From Mesohalobacter salilacus (GTDB lineage: Bacteria > Bacteroidota > Bacteroidia > Flavobacteriales > Flavobacteriaceae): a stretch of DNA of 64,000 nucleotides. Positions 27,279 through 35,393 of this stretch are shown here, one piece after another. The stretch spans positions 1-64,000 of the forward strand of contig RRZV01000082.1 of NCBI GenBank assembly GCA_003931895.1, given 5' to 3'. Positions within the stretch are counted from its first letter, which is position 1, and each line of letters begins with the position of its first letter. Under the pieces are notes generated by a model that ran no database searches, had not been told where the DNA came from, and was given only the letters and a program-made list of their open reading frames with translations. Made by a program: the position numbers and the translations under genes.

Positions 27279-29285
27279 CTAAGGACTTACTTGCAGCTGC
27301 TTCTCCAAAACCCTTAACTGATCACGATATTTTGCTGCTTGCATAAAGTCTAACTCTTTGGCGGCGTGTTCCATATTTTTTCGGGTTTTGGTCATGAGTT
27401 TTTTCAGGTCTTTTTTGCTCATGTATTGTATTTCTTCTTCTGCAGCTTTAAGACTTTCTTCAGTTTTTATAGGGTCTTGCTGCAAGACTTTTTCTTTATA
27501 CAAGACAGACTTTAGCGACTTCTTTAAAGCCTGAGGTGTGATATTGTGTTTAGCATTGTATTTCATTTGTTTCTCGCGACGGTATTCAGTTTCATCAATG
27601 GTTTTCTGCATACTATCAGTGATTTTATCAGCATATAAAATGGCCTTGCCTTCAAGGTGTCGCGCTGCGCGACCAATGGTTTGTGTAAGGGTACGGTTAC
27701 TTCTCAAGAACCCTTCTTTATCGGCATCAAGAATAGCCACAAGAGAAACTTCGGGCAAATCTAAACCTTCACGCAACAGATTCACACCAACCAAAACATC
27801 AAAAATACCTCTACGCAAGTCTGTCATGATTTCTACGCGTTCTAAAGTATCAATATCCGAATGAATGTAACGGGTTTTGATATCGACACGACTTAAATAC
27901 TTGGTCAATTCTTCAGCCATTCGTTTGGTTAAAGTGGTAACTAAAACCCTTTGGTCTTTTTCTACCCGTTGGTGAATTTCTTCAATCAAATCATCTATTT
28001 GATTTTCGCTTGGTCGCACATCAATAGTTGGGTCTAACAACCCTGTAGGACGAATAACCTGCTCGACATAAACGCCTTCTGATTTTTGTAGTTCGTAGTC
28101 GGCTGGCGTGGCGCTCACATAAACCACTTGATTTTGCAGAGCTTCAAACTCATCTATTTTTAAAGGTCGGTTGTCCATTGCAGCAGGCAATCTAAATCCG
28201 TATTCCACTAAATTTTCTTTACGTGAGCGATCACCGCCATACATGGCTCCGACTTGCGGAATGGTCACGTGACTCTCGTCTACAATCATCAAATAATCAT
28301 CAGGAAAGTAATCGAGTAAACAGAAAGGTCGAGAACCAGGACTTCGCCCGTCGAGATACCGGGAATAGTTTTCAATGCCTGAACAATAACCGAGCTCTTT
28401 GATCATTTCCAAATCAAAATTGGTGCGTTCCTCTATGCGTTTTGCTTCAAGCGGTTTACCTTGATGTTTAAAGAATTCGATTTGTTTACCCAGGTCTAAA
28501 GTAATTTGGTCGATTGCAGAGTTCAGTCGTTCTGGTGAAGTCACAAATATGTTAGCTGGATAGATATTTAATCGCTCATAGCGTTCTAAAATCTCGTGCG
28601 ACTGCACATCAAAGGCTTCAATTTCTTCTATTTCATCTCCAAAAAAATGAATGCGATAAGCAATATCAGCATAGCCTGGAAAGACATCTACGGTATCGCC
28701 TTTAATTCTAAAATTTCCACGGGTAAACTCTGCTGTTGTTCGTGAATACAAACTTTGCACCAAGCGTTTTAGCAACTCAGTTCTTGAAATTTCTTGATCA
28801 ACCTGTATAGTTATCACATTCTTCTGAAATTCTAATGGATTCCCAATACCGTATAAACAACTTACTGAAGCGACCACCAAAACGTCACGACGTCCAGACA
28901 ACAATGATGAAGTCGTGCTTAATCGCAATTTTTCAATTTCTTCATTGATAGATAAGTCTTTTTCAATATAAGTATTGGATGACGGAATAAAAGCTTCAGG
29001 TTGGTAATAGTCGTAATAAGATACAAAATATTCAATGGCATTTTCAGGAAAAAATTCTTTGAACTCATTGTAGAGTTGTGCTGCTAATGTTTTATTATGC
29101 GCTAAGACTAAAGTTGGTTTTTCTACCTTTTCAACCACATTGGCCATGGTAAACGTCTTTCCCGAGCCTGTAACACCAAGCAAAGTTTGATAGCGTTCAT
29201 CTGTCTCTATGCCTGATGTGATTTTCTTAATCGCCTGCGGCTGATCGCCTGTGGGTTTATAATCTGATTTTAAGTTGAATTTCAT
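27279..29285 (-). CDS. uvrB: UvrABC system protein B
   Basis: This damage-verifying helicase of nucleotide excision repair works with UvrA and UvrC. The full-length 668-residue protein has Walker A GVTGSGKT, the beta-hairpin region VSYYDYYQPEAFIP, the helicase motif VDESHVTIPQ, YVSATPADYEL, TTLTKRMAEELTKYL, VGVNLLREGLDLPEV and QTIGRAARH. The C-terminal UVR motif (KELDFMQAAKYRDQLRVLEK) binds UvrC. It is a single gene. Confidence 0.98.
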   Translation of the reverse strand: MKFNLKSDYKPTGDQPQAIKKITSGIETDERYQTLLGVTGSGKTFTMANVVEKVEKPTLVLAHNKTLAAQLYNEFKEFFPENAIEYFVSYYDYYQPEAFIPSSNTYIEKDLSINEEIEKLRLSTTSSLLSGRRDVLVVASVSCLYGIGNPLEFQKNVITIQVDQEISRTELLKRLVQSLYSRTTAEFTRGNFRIKGDTVDVFPGYADIAYRIHFFGDEIEEIEAFDVQSHEILERYERLNIYPANIFVTSPERLNSAIDQITLDLGKQIEFFKHQGKPLEAKRIEERTNFDLEMIKELGYCSGIENYSRYLDGRSPGSRPFCLLDYFPDDYLMIVDESHVTIPQVGAMYGGDRSRKENLVEYGFRLPAAMDNRPLKIDEFEALQNQVVYVSATPADYELQKSEGVYVEQVIRPTGLLDPTIDVRPSENQIDDLIEEIHQRVEKDQRVLVTTLTKRMAEELTKYLSRVDIKTRYIHSDIDTLERVEIMTDLRRGIFDVLVGVNLLREGLDLPEVSLVAILDADKEGFLRSNRTLTQTIGRAARHLEGKAILYADKITDSMQKTIDETEYRREKQMKYNAKHNITPQALKKSLKSVLYKEKVLQQDPIKTEESLKAAEEEIQYMSKKDLKKLMTKTRKNMEHAAKELDFMQAAKYRDQLRVLEKQLQVSP

Positions 29286-29801
29286 AACTACAAAATAAGT
29301 AAATATTTGGGTAGGATGATATATTGTGTATTTAATTTCACATTTTGTTAGATGGTATTTATACTATGGTTTCTATTGTTGCTATTGATACTATGGTTCA
29401 TACTGTCATTCTGAAAAATGCGAGGCAAGGAGCATTTGTTCAGAATCTTGATTTTTGCAGTTACCATTGGATACTACGGATGCTGAGCGTAGCCGAAGCA
29501 TGGTTGCAGTTGATTATTTTAACCTCAACGCCTCATATCGCAGATCCCGAGAGGAACGATTCGGGAACCACCCATCCACTCTACATAAAGATTTCTTTAG
29601 CACTTAATACCGAATGTTATTTTAATGTCGCCCGTACATACGGGCTCCTTAAAATACCAGCCTGCTGCTGGCAGGTACGTCGGTATTATAACTAACGCAT
29701 TCGAATTTGTAAAATCCCAATATGAAATAATATAACAATACGTTAAAAAGTATTTTCTTGTTTAATAATTAAATACTTTTGTTGAACAAAAATTAAAATA
29801 T
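29286..29801. repeat. 516-bp intergenic region with several foldback elements
   Basis: No gene is credible here. A hairpin at 29408-29446 pairs ATTCTGAA+AAATGC with GCATTT(g)TTCAGAAT. A nested foldback at 29605-29688 pairs TAATACCGA/TCGGTATTA, TATTTTAA/TTAAAATA and GCCCGTA/TACGGGC around a 2-nt loop. CCTGC/GCAGG lies at 29661-29675, within the outer arm. TCCCGA/TCGGGA occur near 29546-29564. GCTGAGCGTAGCCGAAGC-type sequence near 29481 resembles elements often seen between flavobacterial genes. Confidence 0.6.
29774..29781 (+). promoter_or_regulatory. -7 box TACTTTTG of msrA-folE2
   Basis: This TAnnTTTG match ends 20 nt before the msrA ATG at 29802. Confidence 0.5.
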
Positions 29802-30329
29802 ATGACTGAGGCTATATTTGCCAATGGCTGTTTTTGGTGCACCGAAGCCGTGTTTCAACGATTAAAAGGTGTTTTAAAAGTAAGTTCAGGATTTACCGGT
29901 GGCACCATAAAAAATCCAGCCTATCGCGAAGTTGTCATAGGCAATACCGGTCATGCTGAAGCCATACACATTGAATATGATGAATCTGTAATAGACTATG
30001 AAATTTTACTTTACGTCTTTTTTTCAACGCACGACCCAACCACACTTAATCGTCAAGGCTACGATGTTGGCACACAGTATCGCAGTGCCATTTTTTACAC
30101 CAATGAATACCAAAAACAAGTTGCGGAAAAGCTTATTCAAAAACTGAATCTTGACACTTTTGACAATAAAATTGTTACAGAGTTAAAGCCAGCTTCAGAC
30201 TTTTATGAAGCTACACAAGAACACCAAGATTTTTACAATCAAAATACTGAATATCGCTATTGTCAATTAGTCATAGAACCCAAGTTACAAGTGTTAAGAG
30301 ATAAATTTTCACCTTACTTAAAATCCTAA
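29802..30329 (+). CDS. msrA: Peptide-methionine (S)-S-oxide reductase
   Basis: The enzyme repairs oxidised methionine (S-sulfoxide). The 175-residue protein starts directly at the active site, [13 protein letters not shown], with the catalytic Cys in GCFWC, then [53 protein letters not shown] and the C-terminal [11 protein letters not shown]. No signal peptide is present, so it is cytoplasmic. The second folE starts 2 nt after its stop, so the two form a tight pair. Confidence 0.96.
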   Translation: MTEAIFANGCFWCTEAVFQRLKGVLKVSSGFTGGTIKNPAYREVVIGNTGHAEAIHIEYDESVIDYEILLYVFFSTHDPTTLNRQGYDVGTQYRSAIFYTNEYQKQVAEKLIQKLNLDTFDNKIVTELKPASDFYEATQEHQDFYNQNTEYRYCQLVIEPKLQVLRDKFSPYLKS

Positions 30330-30331
30330 TC

Positions 30332-30919
30332 ATGTCTTATCAATCCTTCGAAGAATATCAAGTAGAAACAACCTCAGAACTTAAAGAAAACTTTTATAAA
30401 ATTTTAGAGCAAGTTGGAGAAGACCCATTGCGAAATGGTATTGTTAAAACCCCTGAACGCGCATCAAAAGCTATGCAATTTTTAACTCAGGGCTATAACA
30501 TAGACCCGCAAGAAATATTAACCTCAGCTATGTTCGACGAAGATTATAACGATATGGTTATCGTTAAAGATATAGAGTTGTATTCTTTATGTGAGCACCA
30601 CATGTTACCGTTTTTTGGCAAAGCCCATATCGCCTACATTCCCAACGGAAAAATTGTTGGTTTGAGCAAACTACCTCGCGTGGTCGATGTATTTGCAAGA
30701 AGATTGCAAGTTCAAGAACGCTTAACCCACGACATTTTAGAATGTATCAACACTACACTCAACCCCAAAGGCGTTGCCATAGTAATTGAAGCCCAACACA
30801 TGTGTATGATGATGCGTGGTGTACAAAAACAAAATTCAGCAACAACAACTTCAGGTTTTAGAGGACAGTTTGAAGAAATGCAAACCCGAAACGAATTTTT
30901 AAAATTGATAGGGCATTAA
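30332..30919 (+). CDS. folE: GTP cyclohydrolase I (copy 2)
   Basis: This second, shorter GTP cyclohydrolase I (195 residues) lacks the N-terminal extension of the copy at 8197. Zinc ligands C87, H90 (CEHH) and C158 (AQHMC) and catalytic H156 are intact, with [15 protein letters not shown] and VQERLT. It should also be active. The C-terminal part ([18 protein letters not shown]) is the usual GTP-site segment; copy 1 has [17 protein letters not shown] there. It is cotranscribed with msrA. Why the cell keeps two is not evident; separate regulation or a different pterin end product are possible. Confidence 0.94.
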   Translation: MSYQSFEEYQVETTSELKENFYKILEQVGEDPLRNGIVKTPERASKAMQFLTQGYNIDPQEILTSAMFDEDYNDMVIVKDIELYSLCEHHMLPFFGKAHIAYIPNGKIVGLSKLPRVVDVFARRLQVQERLTHDILECINTTLNPKGVAIVIEAQHMCMMMRGVQKQNSATTTSGFRGQFEEMQTRNEFLKLIGH

Positions 30920-31055
30920 AATAAAGTTGCTATGAAAAGAGAAAGCGGATTAGAGTTTAAAACTTTAGTCTGTTTTTCTGTTTTAAACCTTTTTGAACAT
31001 TTATTGTCAAATAATTGAAACTATAGAAGTAATAAACAAGTCTAAAATAGTCGTT

Positions 31056-31182
31056 AGAGGGTAGTCGGTAGACGGTAGTGTAGTAAGTAGTAAAAAAAGT
31101 TATTTATCTCATTAAGCCCAAATAATAAACCCGAAACCCGAAAAACTTGGAACTTGAAACCCGAAACTCGAAACTCGAAATA
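31056..31182. repeat. Short direct repeats upstream of the CocE-type gene
   Basis: Two runs are visible: ggtagtcggtagacggtagt (about 31061-31080) and a run of CCCGAAA/CTCGAAA/CTTGAAA-like heptads at 31130-31181 ending just before the ATG at 31185. They have no coding potential; slipped-strand repeats are the simplest reading. Confidence 0.5.
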
Positions 31183-31184
31183 AT

Positions 31185-33029
31185 ATGAAAAATATATTTA
31201 TTCTCACTTTAAGCTTTTTAATATCACTAAATCTCACTGCACAGGAGAATTATGTCAAAGAGAACTACAATAAAGAGGAAATCAACATACCAATGCGTGA
31301 CGGCATAAATTTGCACACCACCATTTACTCCCCAAAAGATACTTCTCAAGACTATCCTATTTTGATGCAACGCACACCTTACAGTTCAAGACCTTATGGA
31401 GAAGGTGAATTCAAAAAACGCATCGGCCCCAATGAACACTTAATGAAAGAAGGCTATATCGTGGTATATCAAGATGTGCGTGGCCGATGGATGAGTGAAG
31501 GTGTTTATGACAATATGCGGGCGTATATTCCCAACAAAAAAGGCAAACAAGTCGATGAAGCTTCTGATACTTATGACAGCATAGAATGGCTCGTTAATAA
31601 TGTAAAAAACAACAATGGTAAAGTTGGTGTTTGGGGAACTTCGTATCCTGGGTTTTATTCTACTTATAGTTTGTTATCTAACCATCCAGCTTTATCAGCA
31701 GTTTCACCTCAAGCCCCAATTGGCGATTTTTATTTTGACGATTTTCATCACAATGGCGCTTATTTATTAAGCTATTGGTTAGCAACTACTGTATTTGGTT
31801 ATGAAAAAACAGAACCAACAGATAAAGCTTGGTATGCCGATAAATTTCCAAATTTTGGTACTCAAGACCAATATCAATTTTTCTTAGAAAACATGCCATT
31901 GAGTAAACTCGATAAATTTTATGGCGAAGACAATGTCTTTTGGCAACAACTCAAAGACCATCCTAACTATGATGAATTTTGGCAATCGCGTGGTATCATT
32001 CAACATCTCGATGAAATTGACATCAAACCTGCTGTAATGACCGTCGGCGGATTATTTGACGCTGAAGATTTATATGGGCCATTACACACCTATTCTGAAA
32101 TTGAAAAACACAACGATTTTTATAACATTTTTGTGTTTGGTCCTTGGAGTCATGGGCAATGGGCAAGCACAAGAACAAGACAAGCTGTTGGCAATGTCTA
32201 TTTTGGCGATGATATTTCCAACAATTACCAAAAAGATATTGAAACCCCGTTTTTCAATTATTTCCTCAAAGGCAAAGGTGATGTCAATGAATTATCAGAA
32301 GCCCAAATATTTGACACGGGCAAAAAAGAATGGAATTCTTACGAGGTCTGGCCACCACAAAACACAACTGAAACGACATTTTATCTCGGCGAAAATCAAA
32401 GTTTGACTTCTACACCAAACCCTGATTTTGAAAACACTTTCGTCAGTGATCCTAAAAAACCCGTGCCCTATTCAGAAGATATTAAAGTGGTGTTTACGCC
32501 AAGAAAATATATGACCGATGACCAACGTTTTGCTGCTCGACGAACAGATGTTTTGGTTTATGAAACTGAAGTTTTAGAAGAAGACCTAAAGTTTGTCGGA
32601 GACATTATTGCCAACCTCAATGTATCCACAACCGGAACAGCGGCCGATTGGATCGTCAAAGTCATCGATGTCTTTCCCGGCGATACTGAAGACCCGGAAG
32701 AAATGCAAGACCATTTAAAAATGAGCAATTACCACATGATGGTCAGAAGTGAAGTGATGCGTGGTCGCTTTAGAAACAGTTTTGAAAATCCAGAGCCATT
32801 CACCCCAAATGAAAAAACCCAAGTCAACATAGAATTACAAGACATCAACCATACCTTTAAAAAAGGTCACAAACTGCAAATCCAAATCCAAAGCTCCTGG
32901 TTTCCTTTAATCGACATGAACCCGCAAACCTATGTGGATAATATTTTTAAAGCCAAAGCAGCCGATTTTAAAAAGCAAACCCATACGGTTTATGGGGATT
33001 CTAAGCTTGTTTTTTATAAGTTGAAATAG
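31185..33029 (+). CDS. CocE/NonD family hydrolase (X-Pro dipeptidyl-peptidase type), secreted
   Basis: The 614-residue serine hydrolase has a signal peptide (ILTLSFLISLNLTAQ, cleaved near 20). The alpha/beta-hydrolase domain has nucleophile S153 in GTSYPG, acid GGLFDAEDLYGP and histidine GPWSHGQW. A C-terminal jelly-roll domain (about 400-614) with DVLVYETEVLEEDL, TAADWIVKVIDVFPGD and QIQSSWFPLIDMNP completes the CocE/amino-acid ester hydrolase architecture. It probably cleaves acyl esters or peptides in the periplasm or outside. A truncated copy of its C-terminus lies 1.3 kb downstream. Confidence 0.93.
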   Translation: MKNIFILTLSFLISLNLTAQENYVKENYNKEEINIPMRDGINLHTTIYSPKDTSQDYPILMQRTPYSSRPYGEGEFKKRIGPNEHLMKEGYIVVYQDVRGRWMSEGVYDNMRAYIPNKKGKQVDEASDTYDSIEWLVNNVKNNNGKVGVWGTSYPGFYSTYSLLSNHPALSAVSPQAPIGDFYFDDFHHNGAYLLSYWLATTVFGYEKTEPTDKAWYADKFPNFGTQDQYQFFLENMPLSKLDKFYGEDNVFWQQLKDHPNYDEFWQSRGIIQHLDEIDIKPAVMTVGGLFDAEDLYGPLHTYSEIEKHNDFYNIFVFGPWSHGQWASTRTRQAVGNVYFGDDISNNYQKDIETPFFNYFLKGKGDVNELSEAQIFDTGKKEWNSYEVWPPQNTTETTFYLGENQSLTSTPNPDFENTFVSDPKKPVPYSEDIKVVFTPRKYMTDDQRFAARRTDVLVYETEVLEEDLKFVGDIIANLNVSTTGTAADWIVKVIDVFPGDTEDPEEMQDHLKMSNYHMMVRSEVMRGRFRNSFENPEPFTPNEKTQVNIELQDINHTFKKGHKLQIQIQSSWFPLIDMNPQTYVDNIFKAKAADFKKQTHTVYGDSKLVFYKLK

Positions 33030-33080
33030 TGATAAGTCTTTTTTAAGCCAATTGATGTTAGGTAAACACTGTAAGGAAAA

Positions 33081-34205
33081 TTATTTCAAAATAACAAAGT
33101 CCCTAAAATTATCTTGGTTAATTATTTTAGTTTCCGCATCGTAAGCTTTTAAAAAAGTTTTAGAAAATTTTGATTTTGCACGAGGATTCCATTTAAATTC
33201 GTAGGCGGACATTTTGAGCCCTTGTTGTTCAACATAATCAATTTCTTGTTGTTGTCTTGTTCGCCAAAAATACGGTTTTGCAAATGTCATTTTATAGCTG
33301 TTTTGTTTTACTCTTTCAGAGATTAAAAAGTTTTCCCAAAGCATGCCTACATCGCTTCTTAGTTTTGGACTACTAAATTCCCCTATTATGGCATTTCGTA
33401 TCCCATTATCGTAAAAGTAAATTTTTCGTCCTCGTTTAATTTCGTTTCTTACGTTTTTATTAAAAGACCTTACTCTAAATAAAATGTAGCCTTTCTCCAA
33501 AATCTCGATATACCTTTGAATGGTATCTTTAGAAATAGATACTAATTGGCTCAGTTCGTTATAGTTTACTTCACTTCCAATTTGAAGTGCTAATCCTTGC
33601 ACAAGCTTTTCCAGAATCTCAGGTTTTCTAATATCTCCATGAGACAGGATATCTTTGTATAAATAACTGTTTACTAAATTCCTTAAGACCTCTCGTTCTG
33701 CACCTGCTTTAGCGTTAATGACCTCAGGGTACATGCCATAAACAAGCCTATTATTTAAGCTTTGCTTTGCCTGAAGGTAACCCATATGATTTTCGTATTC
33801 CTCCCAACTTACAGGGAATAATTCATATTCCCATTTTCTACCGGTAAGTGGTTCGTTGAGTTCATTAAATAAATCAAATGACGAAGAACCACTTATCCAT
33901 AATTGCACATCTTTAAATTGATCTGTTATAATTTTCAGGGTTAAGCCGATGTTTTTTATACGCTGGGCTTCATCGATAAATACAATTTTTTTTCCAGCGA
34001 TGAGTTGCTCAATTTCCTTTGTATTAGGTGTATCTAAACTTGTTCTTACAGATGGATCGTCTCCATTAAAAAAAGTATAATTCTTGCCTTTAAGCTGGCT
34101 TAAGATTAGCGTTGTTTTTCCAACTTGTCGTGGACCAATAATCATGATGGCTTTTCCAGTTCCTATTTTGCTTTCTATGAGAGATGTAATTGTTCTTGAA
34201 ATCAT
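33081..34205 (-). CDS. AAA-type ATPase with DUF4143 domain
   Basis: The 374-residue protein has Walker A GPRQVGKT (24-31), Walker B VFIDEAQRI (about 75-83) and the sensor region LWISGSSSFDLF. The winged-helix-containing DUF4143 half follows, with VNYNELSQLVSISKDTIQRYIEILEKGYILFRV in outline and a PD-(D/E)xK-like end (WRTRQQQEIDYVEQQGLKMSAYEFKW). The family is widespread, often horizontally transferred, and not functionally understood. Here it lies inverted between an intact hydrolase gene and a remnant copy of it, next to a toxin-antitoxin pair, as expected of an acquired gene. Confidence 0.88.
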   Translation of the reverse strand: MISRTITSLIESKIGTGKAIMIIGPRQVGKTTLILSQLKGKNYTFFNGDDPSVRTSLDTPNTKEIEQLIAGKKIVFIDEAQRIKNIGLTLKIITDQFKDVQLWISGSSSFDLFNELNEPLTGRKWEYELFPVSWEEYENHMGYLQAKQSLNNRLVYGMYPEVINAKAGAEREVLRNLVNSYLYKDILSHGDIRKPEILEKLVQGLALQIGSEVNYNELSQLVSISKDTIQRYIEILEKGYILFRVRSFNKNVRNEIKRGRKIYFYDNGIRNAIIGEFSSPKLRSDVGMLWENFLISERVKQNSYKMTFAKPYFWRTRQQQEIDYVEQQGLKMSAYEFKWNPRAKSKFSKTFLKAYDAETKIINQDNFRDFVILK

Positions 34206-34209
34206 ATTT

Positions 34210-34217
34210 CAAATATA
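34210..34217 (-). promoter_or_regulatory. -7 box TATATTTG of the DUF4143 ATPase gene
   Basis: This minus-strand TAnnTTTG match ends 4 nt before the ATG at 34205, implying little or no 5' leader. A TTATCTA/TAGATAA inverted repeat (34234-34240, 34255-34261) lies just upstream. Confidence 0.45.
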
Positions 34218-34306
34218 ACATAAAACTTTTATATTATCTAAAAAATATAATATATAGATAACATAATAGCTAAATGCTATACTATTTTGCTCAAGAATCC
34301 CTGTAA

Positions 34307-34570
34307 ATCTCGAATAGCCTGGAACGTCCAAAATCTTTTTCACCGAACGCAAAAATAGAAGTGAATATCGAATTACAGAACATTAACCATACTTTTAAAA
34401 AAGGACATAAATTTCAGATTCAAATTCAACCCTCTTGGTTTCCTTTAATCGATATGAATCCTCAGACCTATGTGGATAATATTTTAAAGGCCATAGCAGC
34501 CGATTTTCAAAAGCAGACGCATACCGTGTTTAGGGATTCTAAGCTTGTGTTTTATGGTTTAGATGACTAA
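34307..34570 (+). pseudogene. C-terminal remnant of a second CocE-type hydrolase gene
   Basis: The plus frame from 34307 to the stop at 34570 encodes about 87 residues that align without gaps to the C-terminus of the hydrolase at 31185-33029 (NIELQ, INHTFKKGHK, WFPLIDMNPQTYVDNI, KQTHTV, RDSKLVFY-like). Similarity starts abruptly near 34307, and an in-frame stop lies at 34304. The nucleophile and the rest of the enzyme are missing. A GTG at 34361 could start a 69-residue ORF, but this is best read as a broken duplicate whose 5' part was lost, perhaps when the ATPase gene came in. Confidence 0.85.
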
Positions 34571-34622
34571 TATCAAGATGTATTTGTTATCAAAAATAGT
34601 ACTTCATTAGAATATCCTCAAT

Positions 34623-34934
34623 CTATTTCAATCTCTCTTTTAGTCTCTGCATTAAATCCATACGTTCGTGAAATATGGCAATAATTAGAACCGGTAAATC
34701 AGGACGAATTAAAGCAAATATATAGTGCTTTTTGCAGTGCAGCATTTCAATTTTATGGGTTTTAATTTTGAATTCTTTTGATAAACTTTTTTGCTCTGCC
34801 AGCTTATCCAAACATAAATTTACTTCGTATGAGTATTTTAGAGCTTGTTTTCTTCCAAAATTTTCTAAGGTATAGGATATAATTTCTCTCAAATCATTTT
34901 CAGCATCGACAGATAATTGATATTTTATTTTCAC
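34623..34934 (-). CDS. ParE/RelE-family toxin
   Basis: The 103-residue protein has the RelE/ParE fold pattern: KYQLSVDAENDLREIISYTLENFG at the N-terminus, then a basic middle (EFKIKTHKIEMLHCKKHYIFA) and IIAIFHERMDLMQRLKERL at the end. ParE-type toxins poison DNA gyrase, and RelE types cut mRNA. HERMDLMQRL is more ParE-like, but the target is inference. It follows the antitoxin gene after 11 nt. Confidence 0.85.
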   Translation of the reverse strand: MKIKYQLSVDAENDLREIISYTLENFGRKQALKYSYEVNLCLDKLAEQKSLSKEFKIKTHKIEMLHCKKHYIFALIRPDLPVLIIAIFHERMDLMQRLKERLK

Positions 34935-34945
34935 TTTTAGATATT

Positions 34946-35182
34946 TTAGGATTTTAAAACATCATCTGTAATTTCTTTTAAGGATTTTGGTGATACTTGT
35001 GCGTTTTCAATGCGGAAAAGTAAAAGTTCTTCAAGTTTATTCCAATCCCTCTGTTCATCTACAGCATTGGGATTTATGAGTTTATCAAGAATAAGGTCTT
35101 TGATAGACTTTCCTTGTAAGGCTGCCAAGGCTTTAATTTTTTGGTGTTGTTCGGAGGATATTTCAATGCTTAATCTGCTCAT
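34946..35182 (-). CDS. Ribbon-helix-helix antitoxin (ParD-like)
   Basis: This 78-residue protein starts with an RHH DNA-binding region (RLSIEISSEQHQKIKALAALQGKSIKDLILDKL in outline, residues 3-37). An acidic C-terminal tail (WNKLEELLLFRIENAQVSPKSLKEITDDVL) should wrap the toxin. It is upstream of the toxin, the normal type II order. A 19-bp palindrome in the promoter is the likely autoregulatory site. Confidence 0.86.
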   Translation of the reverse strand: MSRLSIEISSEQHQKIKALAALQGKSIKDLILDKLINPNAVDEQRDWNKLEELLLFRIENAQVSPKSLKEITDDVLKS

Positions 35183-35186
35183 ATGA

Positions 35187-35216
35187 CAAATTTACACAAA
35201 TTGTACATTTGTGCAA
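35187..35216 (-). promoter_or_regulatory. parDE promoter with palindromic operator in the spacer
   Basis: On the minus strand TTG (35216-35214), a 19-nt spacer (35213-35195) and TAAATTTG (35194-35187) make a consensus Bacteroidetes promoter. The spacer is itself a palindrome, CACAAAT-N5-ATTTGTG, so bound antitoxin would block sigma contact. The -7 box ends 4 nt before the antitoxin ATG, so the mRNA may be leaderless. Confidence 0.75.
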
Positions 35217-35369
35217 AATTTTAAATTTTGAAAATATCAAATTTAAACTAAAGAATAAATACAAGGCTAAATTCATATTAATACCCGAAATTAAGAATCA
35301 TGATAAATTCATTTAGGAGATATTATATGCGTCCATCATAATTTCAATTCAAAACCTGATTGAATTCCT

Positions 35370-35377
35370 TACCTTTG
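35370..35377 (+). promoter_or_regulatory. -7 box TACCTTTG of the FAD protein gene
   Basis: This exact TAnnTTTG match ends 16 nt before the ATG at 35394. A TTC, not TTG, sits at the -33 distance. Confidence 0.5.
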
Positions 35378-35393
35378 TATTTTACAATTATCA

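Noticed and set aside
29345-29695. A 116-codon plus-strand ORF in the uvrB-msrA gap
   Set aside because: It runs through several foldback structures, has no family motif or promoter, and its residue pattern is not protein-like. The stretch is repeat DNA.
34361-34570. A stand-alone 69-codon gene starting at GTG
   Set aside because: Similarity to the hydrolase C-terminus continues upstream of the GTG to about 34307, so it is a fragment of a larger lost gene.
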